Shown here in pieces: positions 27,257-35,590 of a DNA stretch of 64,000 bases. The stretch is from Actinoallomurus purpureus (GTDB lineage: Bacteria > Actinomycetota > Actinomycetes > Streptosporangiales > Streptosporangiaceae), in NCBI RefSeq assembly GCF_024055795.1, contig NZ_JAMXMY010000035.1, forward strand, positions 1 to 64,000. The letters run 5' to 3'. The position numbers and the translations under genes were made by a program. Position 1 is the first letter of the stretch, and every line of letters begins with the position of its first letter. The notes below the pieces were generated by a model that did no database searches, was not told the origin of the DNA, and saw only the letters and a program-made list of their open reading frames with translations.

Positions 27257-29608
27257 CTACCGGCCCGTCGTGTCACGGCGGGCGGGCTCGCGGCCGGGTG
27301 GCTGTGCCGGGCCGGGACGGCGCGGTGGCACCGGGACGTCGAGCCGCACCGCGCCGCCGTTGAGCCGAACCGGCCGCCCGTGGTGCTCGATCTCCAGCGG
27401 GTCACCGCCCAGGAGCTCGTAGACCGCCTCGTCGTGGCCGATGGTGACCTTCAGCCGCCGCCCCCGGAACCTCATCCGGAACGCGAGCCGCGAGATCCCG
27501 GGAGGCAGCCGGGGCGCGAAGGTCAGCCGAGCGGTGTGCTGGCGCATCCCGCCGAACCCGGCGACGAGCGCGTTCCAGGTCCCGGCGAGGGAGGCGATGT
27601 GCAGCCCGTCGCGCGTGTTGTGCTCCAGGTCGCGCAGGTCCATCAGCGCGGCCTCACCGAGGTAGTCGTGGGCGAGTTCGAGATGTCCGGTCTCGGCTGC
27701 CATGACCGCCTGGGTGCAGGCCGACAGCGAGGAGTCGCGTACGGTCAGGCCCTCGTAGTAGACGAAGTTCCGGAGCTTCTCGTCCTCGGTGAAGGCGTCC
27801 CCGCGCAGGTGCATGGCCAGCACGAGGTCCGCCTGCTTGACGACCTGCTTGCGGTAGATGTCGAAGTACGGATAGTTGAGCAGCAGCGGATAGTGGTCGG
27901 GCGGGGTGTTCTCGAAGTCCCATCGCGCGTGGTGGGTGAAGCCCTCGTTCTGCGGGTGCACCTCGAGCCGCTTGTCGTAGGGGATCACCACGGCGGCCGC
28001 GGCGTCGCGCCATTCCGCCGTCTCCTCCTCGGTGACGCCCAGCCGGCGCGCCTGCTCGGGGTACTCCTCGGCCAGGTCCGCGGCGGCGCGGAGGTTCCGC
28101 TGGGCCATGAGGTTCGTGTAGACGTTGTTGTCCGCGGTCGCGCTGTACTCGTCCGGGCCTGTGACGCCGTCGATGCGGAACCTCCCCTTGGCGTCGTGGT
28201 GGCCGAGGGCGCGCCACAGCCGTGCGGTCTCCACGAGGAGTTCGAGCCCGACGTCGCGGGCGAAGTCCTCGTCCGCCGTAGCGCCGACGTAGCGGATGAC
28301 GGCGTCGGCGATGTCCGCGTTGATGTGGAACGCCGCCGTCCCGGCCGGCCAGTACCCGGAGCACTCCTGGCCGCCGATCGTCCGCCACGGGAACGCGGAG
28401 CCGCGCAGCCCGAGCTGCTCGGCGCGTTCCTTGGCCAGGTCGAGCGTCGAGTGCCGCCAGCGCAGCGCGTCCGCCGCGGCGTCCGCCCGGGTGTAGGTCA
28501 GCGGCGGCAGCACGAACGACTCGGTGTCCCAGAACGTGTGGCCGTCGTATCCGGGGCCGGTCAGGCCCTTCGCCGGGATCGGGCGGCGCTCGGCGCGGGA
28601 ACCGGCCTGCAGCGTGTGGAACAGGCCGAACCGCACCGCCTGCTGGACCTCGGCGTCGCCGTCCACCTCGACGTCGGCGCCCGCCCAGAAGTCGTCGAGG
28701 AACTCGCGCTGCTCCCGTACGAGGCCGTCCCAACCGGACATCTTCGCGGCGGCGAGCGCGGCGATCACCTGGTCATGCACGGCGGGCCGGGACCGGCGGC
28801 TGGACCAGCCGTAGGCGATGTACTTGACGATACGCAGCCGCTGCCCCGGCTGCAGGCGTGTGGCCACCGTGTAGCGGCAGACGTCCTCGAAGCTCTCCGT
28901 GGTGATGGTGCCGTCGGGCGTCTCGATCTCGTGGCCCATCGCCGCGGCGACGCGCAGCCCGCTGTGACGGGTGCGGTGCACCATGACGGCGGTGTCCTTG
29001 TCGGCGACCGACTCCTCCCCCACCAGCGGGGACTCCAGCCGCCCGGCGGCCCTCGGGTCCCTGCCGAGGTCGGGCAGTGACTCGTTGGCGACCAGCTCGG
29101 ACTGCGCGACGACGCGTACGGGCCGGTCCACCGGCTCGACCTCGTAGTGGATCGCCGCGACGCCCCGCTGCACGAGCGAGACCAGCCGGACCGTGCGGAT
29201 CCGCACCGAGTCCCCCGCTGGGGAGATCCACTCGACGTTGCGCGTCAGGGTGCCGGCCCGGAAGTCCAGCACCCGCTCGTGGGAGCGCAGCTCGCCGTAG
29301 CGGACGTCGAACGGCTCGTCCTCGACGAGGAGGCGGATGAGCTTGCCGTTGGTGACGTTGATCACCGTCTGCCCGGACTCGGGGTAGCCGTAGCCGGCCT
29401 CGGCGTACGGCAGCGGCCTCAGCTCGTACACCGAGTTCAGGTAGGTGCCGGGCAGCCCGTGCGGCTCGCCCTCCTCGAGGTTCCCGCGCAGGCCGATGTG
29501 GCCGTTGGACAGTGCGAACACCGACTCGCTCTGCGCCAGGGTGTCCAGGTCGAGGGTCTGCTCGCGGACGCACCACGGTTCGACCGTGTACGCGGCCTGC
29601 CGGATCAT
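27257..29608 (-). CDS. Glycoside hydrolase family 65 (alpha-glucoside phosphorylase)
   Basis: GH65 enzymes phosphorolyse maltose, trehalose, kojibiose or nigerose to glucose and beta-glucose-1-phosphate. The 783-residue protein shows the N-terminal sandwich start (ESVFALSNGHIGLRGNLEEG), the barrel signature FWDTESFVLPPLTY, and the catalytic acid in DGVTGPDEYSATADNN. By count this acid is Glu487, the same number as in characterised maltose phosphorylase. The phosphate-binding segment is VRDSSLSACTQAVMAAETG. Its start overlaps the beta-phosphoglucomutase stop by 4 bases, so both act in one pathway. The specific disaccharide cannot be deduced from sequence alone. Confidence 0.93.
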   Translation of the reverse strand: MIRQAAYTVEPWCVREQTLDLDTLAQSESVFALSNGHIGLRGNLEEGEPHGLPGTYLNSVYELRPLPYAEAGYGYPESGQTVINVTNGKLIRLLVEDEPFDVRYGELRSHERVLDFRAGTLTRNVEWISPAGDSVRIRTVRLVSLVQRGVAAIHYEVEPVDRPVRVVAQSELVANESLPDLGRDPRAAGRLESPLVGEESVADKDTAVMVHRTRHSGLRVAAAMGHEIETPDGTITTESFEDVCRYTVATRLQPGQRLRIVKYIAYGWSSRRSRPAVHDQVIAALAAAKMSGWDGLVREQREFLDDFWAGADVEVDGDAEVQQAVRFGLFHTLQAGSRAERRPIPAKGLTGPGYDGHTFWDTESFVLPPLTYTRADAAADALRWRHSTLDLAKERAEQLGLRGSAFPWRTIGGQECSGYWPAGTAAFHINADIADAVIRYVGATADEDFARDVGLELLVETARLWRALGHHDAKGRFRIDGVTGPDEYSATADNNVYTNLMAQRNLRAAADLAEEYPEQARRLGVTEEETAEWRDAAAAVVIPYDKRLEVHPQNEGFTHHARWDFENTPPDHYPLLLNYPYFDIYRKQVVKQADLVLAMHLRGDAFTEDEKLRNFVYYEGLTVRDSSLSACTQAVMAAETGHLELAHDYLGEAALMDLRDLEHNTRDGLHIASLAGTWNALVAGFGGMRQHTARLTFAPRLPPGISRLAFRMRFRGRRLKVTIGHDEAVYELLGGDPLEIEHHGRPVRLNGGAVRLDVPVPPRRPGPAQPPGREPARRDTTGR

Positions 29609-30375
29609 GCGGTCCCCCGTCCGTCCCGCCCGGCCGGCGCGTCGTCGCCGCCCAGGAGCTCCTCCAGGTCCTTGACGACGATGTCGGCACCGTGCTCCTT
29701 CAGCTCGGCGGCCTGGCCGATCCGGTCGACTCCGACGACGAAGCCGAAGCCGCCCGCGCGGCCCGCCTGGACGCCGGCCAGCGCGTCCTCGAACACCACC
29801 GCCCGCGACGGCGGCACGCCCAGCGCCTCCGCCCCGGCCAGGAACATGTCGGGCGCGGGCTTGCCCGCCAGCCCGCGCTCCTTGGCCGTCAGCCCGTCGA
29901 TCCGCGCGTCGAACAGGTCCGCGATGCCGGCGGCGTCCAGGACCTGCGCCGTGTTGGCGCTGGAGGACACGACCGCGGTCGGCATGCCCGCCTCACGAGC
30001 GGCCCGCACGTAGCGCACCGAGCCGGGGTAGACCTCCACGCCGTCCTCGGCGAGCTTGCGCAGGACCAGTTCGTTCTTCCGCTTGCTCAGCCCCTCGATC
30101 GTCGGCGCGCCCGGCGGGTCGTCCGGCGATCCCTCGGGCAGCGTGATGCCGCGGGACTCGAGGAACGACCGCGTCCCGTCCTCCCGGCGCTTGCCGTCGA
30201 CGTACTCGTCGTACTCCTTCACGGGGTCGAAGGGCCGGAACGAGGGCCCTTCCCGCTGCCGGAGGAACTCGTCGAACATCGCCTTCCACGCCGCGGCGTG
30301 CACCGTGGCGGTGCGCGTCAGCACCCCATCCATGTCGAACAGCAGGGCCGTGACCCCGTCCGGCAGTCCGAGCAT
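29605..30375 (-). CDS. pgmB: Beta-phosphoglucomutase (HAD family)
   Basis: Converts beta-glucose-1-phosphate, the GH65 product, to glucose-6-phosphate. The HAD motif I is DMDGVLTRTATVHAAAW, motif II is TAVVSSSAN, the lysine motif is GKPAPDMF and the acidic motif is VVFEDALAGVQAGRAGGFG. A cap insert (about residues 48-100) contains RREDGTRSFLESRGI, matching the trehalose/maltose-linked subgroup. It is 256 residues long. It overlaps the GH65 gene by 4 bases (ATGA) and follows a sugar ABC permease, making a catabolic operon. Symbol by analogy. Confidence 0.9.
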   Translation of the reverse strand: MLGLPDGVTALLFDMDGVLTRTATVHAAAWKAMFDEFLRQREGPSFRPFDPVKEYDEYVDGKRREDGTRSFLESRGITLPEGSPDDPPGAPTIEGLSKRKNELVLRKLAEDGVEVYPGSVRYVRAAREAGMPTAVVSSSANTAQVLDAAGIADLFDARIDGLTAKERGLAGKPAPDMFLAGAEALGVPPSRAVVFEDALAGVQAGRAGGFGFVVGVDRIGQAAELKEHGADIVVKDLEELLGGDDAPAGRDGRGTA

Positions 30376-30446
30376 GTCTCTCCTCCTGAGATCGGCGATG
30401 AGACATGCCTACCCCATGCCCTCGGGATAAGCGCACCAGCACGGGG

Positions 30447-31475
30447 TCAGGTGGGCAGGCCGACCGCCCGCTCGCCCGTACGGCGCTGCTGGATGATGAC
30501 GGCGATGACAAGGAGGGCGCCCTGGGCGACGTTCTGCCAGAAGGTGTTGACGCCCACGACGTTGAGGCCGTTGTTGAGGGCGCCGAGCAGGAGCACCGCC
30601 AGCAGCGTGCCGGCGACCCCGCCCTTGCCGCCCTTCAGCGCCGCGCCACCGAGCGCGGCCGCCGTGATGGACTGCAGCTCCAGGCCCTCGCTGCCGCTCG
30701 TGGGCTGCCCGGAGCCGGTCCGGGCGGTGAGGATGATCCCGGCGAGGGCGGCGATGATCCCGGCCAGGGCGTACACCGCGATCAGGTACTTGTTGATGTT
30801 GATGCCGGCGAGCCGCGCGGCGGTGTCGTTGCCGCCGATCGCGTAGATGTTGCGCCCGATGTCGGTGTACTTGAGCATCAGGTGGATCGCCAGCGCGACC
30901 ACCAGCAGGATGCAGACCTGCACCGGCAGCCCCGCGATGCGGCCGCGGGCGATGAAGATGAACAGGTCGTCGCCGAGGACGAAGCCCTGCGCGCGACCGC
31001 CGGAGATCAGCTGGGCGATGCCCTTGTACGCGGCGAGGGTGGCCAGCGTCGCGATCACCGGGTTGACGCGGCCGTAAACGATGACCAGGCCGTTGACGAG
31101 CCCGGCCACGACGCCGACGCCGATCGCGGCGGCGATCCCGAGCAGCGGGTTGTGGCCCGTCGACATGAACGCCATCGCCGAGATGACCGAGGCGACGCCG
31201 GCCTGGGAACCGACGGAGATGTCCATCGCGCCGCAGATGATGACGACGGTCTGAACCACCGCCAGCAGCCCGGCGACGGTGGCGGCCTCGCCGATGACCT
31301 GGACGTTCGACCAGGTGAGGTAGCCGGAGTTCAGGAACGTGAAGATGGCGACCACGACGATGAGCGCGGCGACCAGGCTGATGTTCTGGGGGCCGATCGC
31401 GGTCAGGATCCGGCGCGGCGCCCCGTCCTTGGGCTCGGCGTCCACCGGCTCGCGGGCAGTGGTCGTCCTGGTCAT
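30447..31475 (-). CDS. Ribose-type (CUT2) sugar ABC transporter permease
   Basis: A 342-residue membrane protein of the RbsC/AraH family with about 8-10 membrane segments. The CUT2 permease hallmarks are DISVGSQAGVASVISA and GLVNGLVIVYGRVNPVIATLA, followed by NIYAIGGNDTAARLAGININ. It pairs with the double-domain ATPase whose stop overlaps its start by 4 bases, and with the periplasmic-type binding protein further upstream. Imported sugar probably feeds the adjacent GH65 phosphorylase. Ribose-type transporters mostly carry monosaccharides, so this linkage is unusual. Confidence 0.93.
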   Translation of the reverse strand: MTRTTTAREPVDAEPKDGAPRRILTAIGPQNISLVAALIVVVAIFTFLNSGYLTWSNVQVIGEAATVAGLLAVVQTVVIICGAMDISVGSQAGVASVISAMAFMSTGHNPLLGIAAAIGVGVVAGLVNGLVIVYGRVNPVIATLATLAAYKGIAQLISGGRAQGFVLGDDLFIFIARGRIAGLPVQVCILLVVALAIHLMLKYTDIGRNIYAIGGNDTAARLAGININKYLIAVYALAGIIAALAGIILTARTGSGQPTSGSEGLELQSITAAALGGAALKGGKGGVAGTLLAVLLLGALNNGLNVVGVNTFWQNVAQGALLVIAVIIQQRRTGERAVGLPT

Positions 31476-32989
31476 TGGTCTTCCTCCTGCGCGGTCGTGG
31501 ACAGGTCCTCGGCCATGGCGAGTTCGAGGATGGCCTCCTCGGTGGCGTCGGCGCGGTCGAGCTCTCCGGTGACGCGGCCGTTCTGCATGACGACGATGCG
31601 GTCGGCCAGCCCCAGCACCTCGGGGAGCTCGGAGGAGATGACGAGGATGGCCACGCCCGCGCGGGCGAGGTCGTCGATGAGGTGGTAGATCTCGGCCTTG
31701 GCGCCGACGTCGATGCCGCGCGTGGGCTCGTCGAGGATCAGCACCTTCGGCCTGCGGGCGAGCCAGCGCGCCAGGACGACCTTCTGCTGGTTGCCGCCGG
31801 ACAGTTTGCGCACCTCGTGCTCGATGTCCGGGGTGCGGACGTTCAGCCGGTCGACGTACTCCCGGGTGAGGCGGCGTTCCTCGGCACGCCGGACGAACCG
31901 GAACCGGCGCAGCCGGTCGAGCACGACGAGGGAGGTGTTGTCGCGCACCGAGCGCTCCAGGAGGAGGGCCTGGGCCTTGCGCTCCTCCGGGGCGTACCCC
32001 ATGCCGGCCCGCACGGCGTCGCGGGGCTGGCGGAGGCGCACGGGCCGGCCGCCGACGCGGACCTGGCCGGAGCGGATCGGAAGGTCGCCCACGATCGCGC
32101 CCGCGAGCTCGGACCGGCCGGCGCCGACCAGTCCGGCCAGGGCCACCACCTCGCCCGCCCGCACGCTGAGGCTGACGTCGCGTACGTCGTCGGTGGTGAC
32201 GGCGTCGACCTCGAGGACGACCTCGTCGGTGGCGCCGTGCTCGCGGGCGAACATGTCCGACAGGTCGCGGCCCACCATCATCCGCACGATCTCCGCCTCG
32301 TCGGTGCGGTCGACGTCGCGGACGCCGACCAGGCCGCCGTCGCGGAGCACGGCGATGCGGTCGGCGAGCCGGAAGATCTCCTGCATCCGGTGGGAGACGT
32401 AGATGACGGCCAGGCCCTCCTCGCGCAGCCGCCGGATCAGTGCGAACAGCGCCTCGACCTCGTTCTCCGACAGCGACGAGGTCGGCTCGTCGAACGCGAT
32501 GACCTTCGCGTCCGTGGTCAGGGCCCGCAGGATCTCCACGAGCTGCCGCTGGGCGGGCGTGAGGTGCGAGCCGAGCGTGTCGGGGTCGAGGACGCGCTCG
32601 AAGCCGAGCCGACGCAGGTCCGCGCGGACGCGGGCGCGCAGCCCGACGCGGTCGAGCGCCCGGCCCGCCTTGCGGGGCAGCGCGCCGATGTAGACGTTCT
32701 CGGCGACCGACACGTGCGGCACGATCTCGGGTTCCTGCGGGATCACCCGGATGCCGGCGCGCCGGGCGTCGGCGGGGGCGTGCAGGGCGAGCGGCGCGCC
32801 GTCGAGGACGACCCGCCCGCGGTCCGGCAGGTGGTCACCATTGATGATCTTGATGAGGGTGGACTTCCCCGCGCCGTTCTCGCCCATGAGAGCGGTGACG
32901 GCCCCGCCGGGGAAGTCCAGCGTCACGTCGTCGAGGGCGCGTACCCCGGCGAACCGTTTGGAGATGCCCACGGCGCGCAGTTCCGTCAT
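31472..32989 (-). CDS. Ribose-type sugar ABC transporter ATP-binding protein
   Basis: The 505-residue protein has two ABC domains as in RbsA. The first has Walker A GENGAGKSTLIKI, a modified signature LTPAQRQLVEILRAL and Walker B VIAFDEPTSSL. The second has a degenerate P-loop GLVGAGRSELAG, signature LSGGNQQKVVLARWL and Walker B VLILDEPTRGIDVG. A fully active first site with a degenerate second P-loop is normal for the class. The ATG at 32989 is chosen for its GGAGG site and the conserved start MTELRAVGISKRF. It overlaps the permease by 4 bases; a fragment of another gene lies upstream. Confidence 0.94.
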   Translation of the reverse strand: MTELRAVGISKRFAGVRALDDVTLDFPGGAVTALMGENGAGKSTLIKIINGDHLPDRGRVVLDGAPLALHAPADARRAGIRVIPQEPEIVPHVSVAENVYIGALPRKAGRALDRVGLRARVRADLRRLGFERVLDPDTLGSHLTPAQRQLVEILRALTTDAKVIAFDEPTSSLSENEVEALFALIRRLREEGLAVIYVSHRMQEIFRLADRIAVLRDGGLVGVRDVDRTDEAEIVRMMVGRDLSDMFAREHGATDEVVLEVDAVTTDDVRDVSLSVRAGEVVALAGLVGAGRSELAGAIVGDLPIRSGQVRVGGRPVRLRQPRDAVRAGMGYAPEERKAQALLLERSVRDNTSLVVLDRLRRFRFVRRAEERRLTREYVDRLNVRTPDIEHEVRKLSGGNQQKVVLARWLARRPKVLILDEPTRGIDVGAKAEIYHLIDDLARAGVAILVISSELPEVLGLADRIVVMQNGRVTGELDRADATEEAILELAMAEDLSTTAQEEDQ

Positions 32990-33053
32990 GCGGCCTCCTC
33001 CCCCGGCCGGCGGCCGGACGGCGGGGCGGCCCGGGGGCCGCCCCGCGTGGTGG

Positions 33054-33233
33054 TCAGGTGCAGGTGATGCGGGCGTCGGCCCAGTCGGCGTGGTCGCTGT
33101 TGTTGCCGTCGCCGCCATCGGTGACGATGAGACGGACGAGCGTCGCCCCGCCGACGTCGGCGGTCAGGGCTTCGCGGGCGCGGCGCTCGCGTCCGCGCCG
33201 GGGCGGGCACGTGGCGAGGCTCCGGTGCCTTGG
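33054..33233 (-). pseudogene. C-terminal fragment of an NPCBM-domain glycoside hydrolase
   Basis: In the 256-base gap between the binding-protein and ATPase genes, the minus frame ending at 33054 reads LTADVGGATLVRLIVTDGGD and GNNSDHADWADARITCT, then stops. This is the characteristic end of an NPCBM (novel putative carbohydrate-binding) domain found at the termini of secreted alpha-galactosidases and related enzymes. The frame is closed upstream at 33234-33236 and the part before about 33170 has no homology. No start or catalytic domain remains. It is inferred to be the leftover of a deleted secreted enzyme gene. Confidence 0.7.
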
Positions 33234-33245
33234 TCAGGCACGGGG

Positions 33246-34286
33246 TCAGGTGCACTTGACGCCGGACTGCTGCCAGTTGGTCGGGTCGACCATCTTGGTC
33301 GGGGCGAAGGCCTCCTGGGGCATGGCCTTTCCGCCCCGCAGGTAGTCGACCATGGTCTGGACGGCGAGCCCGCCGACGTCGTAGCCGTTGATGAACAGCG
33401 CGGCCTTCATCCCGGTCTGCTTGCCGGAGCCCCAGTCCTTGCAGGCGAGGTACGCGCCGAGGCCGACGCCGTCGATGTCGGCGGCCTTGTACCCGGCGTT
33501 CTGGATCGCGTTGACGGCGCCGGAGACGTTCTCATCGTTGCAGCCCCAGACGACCCAGTGCTTGACCGAACGGTTCCCGGACACGGCCGCCGCGGTCTTG
33601 GTCTGGGCGTCGGGCGGGGTGTTGTCGGTGCCGACCTTGACGACGCGGACCTTGGTGCCGGCGGCCTGCTCGAACGCCGTCTGCGCGGCGACCACCCGGT
33701 CGGTGCACACGGTCACGTCCTGCTTCCACGCGGCGATGATCGCGGTGTCGGCCGCCTTCCAGCCCGCCTTCTTGAACTCCTCGCCGGCGCGCTGCCCGAC
33801 CTGGGTGCCCATCTGGGTGCCGGAGAAGCCGACGCGGGGCACGAGCTGGTCCTTGGGGCACTTCGACGGGTCGGTGCCGTTCTTGCAGATCTGGTCGTCG
33901 CTGGACAGCAGGGCCACCTTGGCGGCGGCCGCCGTCTGGACGATCTGGGGGCCCACCGCCGGGTCCGGCGGCACGATGATCACGCCGGTCGCCTTCTGCG
34001 CGATCGCCGCCTGGGTCTCCGAGACGGCCTTGTTGGTGTCGTTGCCGAGGTTGACGACCTTGACGTCGACGTTGCCGAGCTGCTTGGCCTTGGCCTGGGC
34101 GCCCTGCGCCTCGTCGATGAAGTACTGCTGGTCCCCCTGCTTCTGCAGGTAGGCGATCGAGATCTTTCCGGAGACCTTCTTGCTCGCGTTCGGGGAGGTA
34201 CTCTCCTTGCCTGACGAACAGGCGGTAAGGCCGAGGGCGACGGCGATCGCGATGAGGGCGCCGCCGACTGTGCGTGTACGCGCCAA
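33246..34286 (-). CDS. Sugar ABC transporter substrate-binding lipoprotein (ribose-type)
   Basis: The 346-residue periplasmic-binding protein type 1 has a signal peptide and lipobox (GLTACSSGKES), so it is anchored to the outer face of the membrane. Fold hallmarks are KISIAYLQKQGDQQYFIDEA, ATGVIIVPPDPAVG and WVVWGCNDENVSGAVNAIQ. It should deliver its sugar to the downstream CUT2 ATPase and permease. The start is the TTG at 34286 before ARTRTVGGALI, with GGAAGG upstream; the longer open frame continues antisense through the DeoR gene and is rejected. It is divergent from the DeoR regulator. Confidence 0.92.
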   Translation of the reverse strand: MARTRTVGGALIAIAVALGLTACSSGKESTSPNASKKVSGKISIAYLQKQGDQQYFIDEAQGAQAKAKQLGNVDVKVVNLGNDTNKAVSETQAAIAQKATGVIIVPPDPAVGPQIVQTAAAAKVALLSSDDQICKNGTDPSKCPKDQLVPRVGFSGTQMGTQVGQRAGEEFKKAGWKAADTAIIAAWKQDVTVCTDRVVAAQTAFEQAAGTKVRVVKVGTDNTPPDAQTKTAAAVSGNRSVKHWVVWGCNDENVSGAVNAIQNAGYKAADIDGVGLGAYLACKDWGSGKQTGMKAALFINGYDVGGLAVQTMVDYLRGGKAMPQEAFAPTKMVDPTNWQQSGVKCT

Positions 34287-34352
34287 AGCTCTGCCTTCCT
34301 TCCGGTGCTGGTCTGGTCCGGCTGCCCCCGAGATTTCCGTACAGTTACCAAG

Positions 34353-34412
34353 TGATTGCTTCGTATCATTCTCAACACGAACCAACAAGACTCGATTCGA
34401 TAACGTGTTGGG
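34353..34412. promoter_or_regulatory. Candidate operator region for the DeoR regulator
   Basis: The 193-base divergent region between the binding-protein and DeoR genes is AT-rich. It contains the inverted repeats CAACACG (34373-34379) with CGTGTTG (34404-34410), the overlapping CCAACA (34382-34387) with TGTTGG (34407-34412), and a TGAT-N8-ATCA element (34353-34368). Spaced repeats of this kind suit a DeoR tetramer controlling both directions. The binding itself is inferred. Confidence 0.4.
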
Positions 34413-34479
34413 TGGTGTTGACATCTGTCGGTTCGAGGGGGAGGCTGCCCGCGATGCCCTGACGCGTGAAGGGAGGACG

Positions 34480-35283
34480 ATGCTCGCCCAGCAGCGGCAG
34501 CAGGCCATCCTCGAGTTGGTCCAGCAGCGCGGCGGCGTTCGCGTCGCCGACCTCGTCCGGGAGTTCGGCGTCTCCGACATGACGATCCGCCGCGACCTGG
34601 AGGTGCTCTCCGAGCGCGGCCTCGTGACCAAGGTGCACGGGGGCGCCACCACGGTCGGCACCGCCTCCACCGAGGAGCCCGGCTTCGCGGCCAAGTCGGT
34701 GCGCCAGCGGCAGGAGAAGGAGGCCATCGCGCGGCGCGCCGCCGAGCTCGTACGGCCCGGCACGGCGATCGCCGTGTCCGCCGGCACCACCACGTGGACC
34801 CTCGCGAACCACCTGACGGACGTGCCGGACCTCACGGTGGTCACCAACTCGGTGCGCATCGCCGACGTCTTCCACCGCGCCGCCCGCGCGGACCAGACGA
34901 TCGTCCTCACCGGCGGCATCCGCACCCCCTCGGACGCGCTCGTCGGCCCGGTGGCGCTCAGCGCCATCCGGTCCCTCAACGTGGACCTGCTGCTGCTGGG
35001 CGTGCACGGCATGAGCACCCGCGCCGGGTTCACCACGCCGAACCTCATGGAGGCCGAGACCGACCGGGCGATGGTGGCCGCGGCCCGCCGTCTCGTCGTC
35101 CTCGCCGACCACACCAAGTGGGGCACCGTGGGCCTGAGCACGATTGCGCGGCTGGCCGACGCCGACGTGCTCGTCACCGACGCGGGGATCGGCGACGACG
35201 CCCGCAAGGGGCTGTCCGAGACGGTCGGCGAGCTGGTGGTCGTCGACGCCGGGCCGGCACGGACCGCGGAGGACCAGGGATGA
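34480..35283 (+). CDS. DeoR-family transcriptional repressor
   Basis: The 267-residue protein starts MLAQQRQQAILELVQQRGGV with the DeoR winged helix (LVREFGVSDMTIRRDLEVLS and GLVTKVHGGA). A DeoRC sensor domain with the sugar-phosphate fold follows: SAGTTTWTLANHL, TVVTNSVRIADV, VLTGG and ADHTKWG. DeoR proteins are released from DNA by phosphorylated sugars, which fits the divergent GH65/phosphoglucomutase operon producing glucose phosphates. The ATG at 34480 has GGGAGG just upstream; the earlier open frame covers the operator region and is rejected. Confidence 0.93.
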   Translation: MLAQQRQQAILELVQQRGGVRVADLVREFGVSDMTIRRDLEVLSERGLVTKVHGGATTVGTASTEEPGFAAKSVRQRQEKEAIARRAAELVRPGTAIAVSAGTTTWTLANHLTDVPDLTVVTNSVRIADVFHRAARADQTIVLTGGIRTPSDALVGPVALSAIRSLNVDLLLLGVHGMSTRAGFTTPNLMEAETDRAMVAAARRLVVLADHTKWGTVGLSTIARLADADVLVTDAGIGDDARKGLSETVGELVVVDAGPARTAEDQG

Positions 35284-35448
35284 AGCGCCCCTCGAGCGGG
35301 CGGCAGGGAAGCTGAAGCACCTCGCCGGCTCGGAGGCGGCGATGGGCGCGTTCGTCAACGACGTCCACCCGGAGGACGCGGCCCGCCGCCTGCGCGCCGC
35401 CGGGTGACCGCACGCGGCCGAATTCAGCAGGGACCTTTCCAATAACCC

Positions 35449-35489
35449 TTGACAGTGACCTCCGCCACAAGTATGAAATGGTCCTACCA
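35449..35489 (+). promoter_or_regulatory. Promoter and operator of the alpha-galactoside operon
   Basis: TTGACA (35449-35454) and TATGAA (35472-35477) are spaced by 17 bases, one of the best sigma-70-type promoters in the window. Immediately downstream, TGGT (35479-35482) and ACCA (35486-35489) form a short inverted repeat over the expected transcription start, resembling the TGGTCTAGACCA sites of GntR/DasR-type repressors. The leader to 35590 holds no gene. The repressor is not identified. Confidence 0.55.
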
Positions 35490-35590
35490 ATATGTGCCAT
35501 GTCGTGAAACGACGAGCGTTTTGCGGGCGGAGTGGGTCGAATGGTCGGATGTCTTAGTCACCCGCTGTCCTGGCGGAGAAGGGTGACACA

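Noticed and set aside
34287-35207. N-terminal extension of the sugar-binding protein frame through the DeoR gene
   Set aside because: The signal peptide and lipobox begin at the TTG 34286. The upstream frame is antisense to a clear DeoR gene.
35292-35407. Short plus-strand reading frame after the DeoR gene (ends HPEDAARRLRAAG)
   Set aside because: It looks coding-like near the end but has no start with a ribosome site and no recognised family. Too little to call a gene or remnant.
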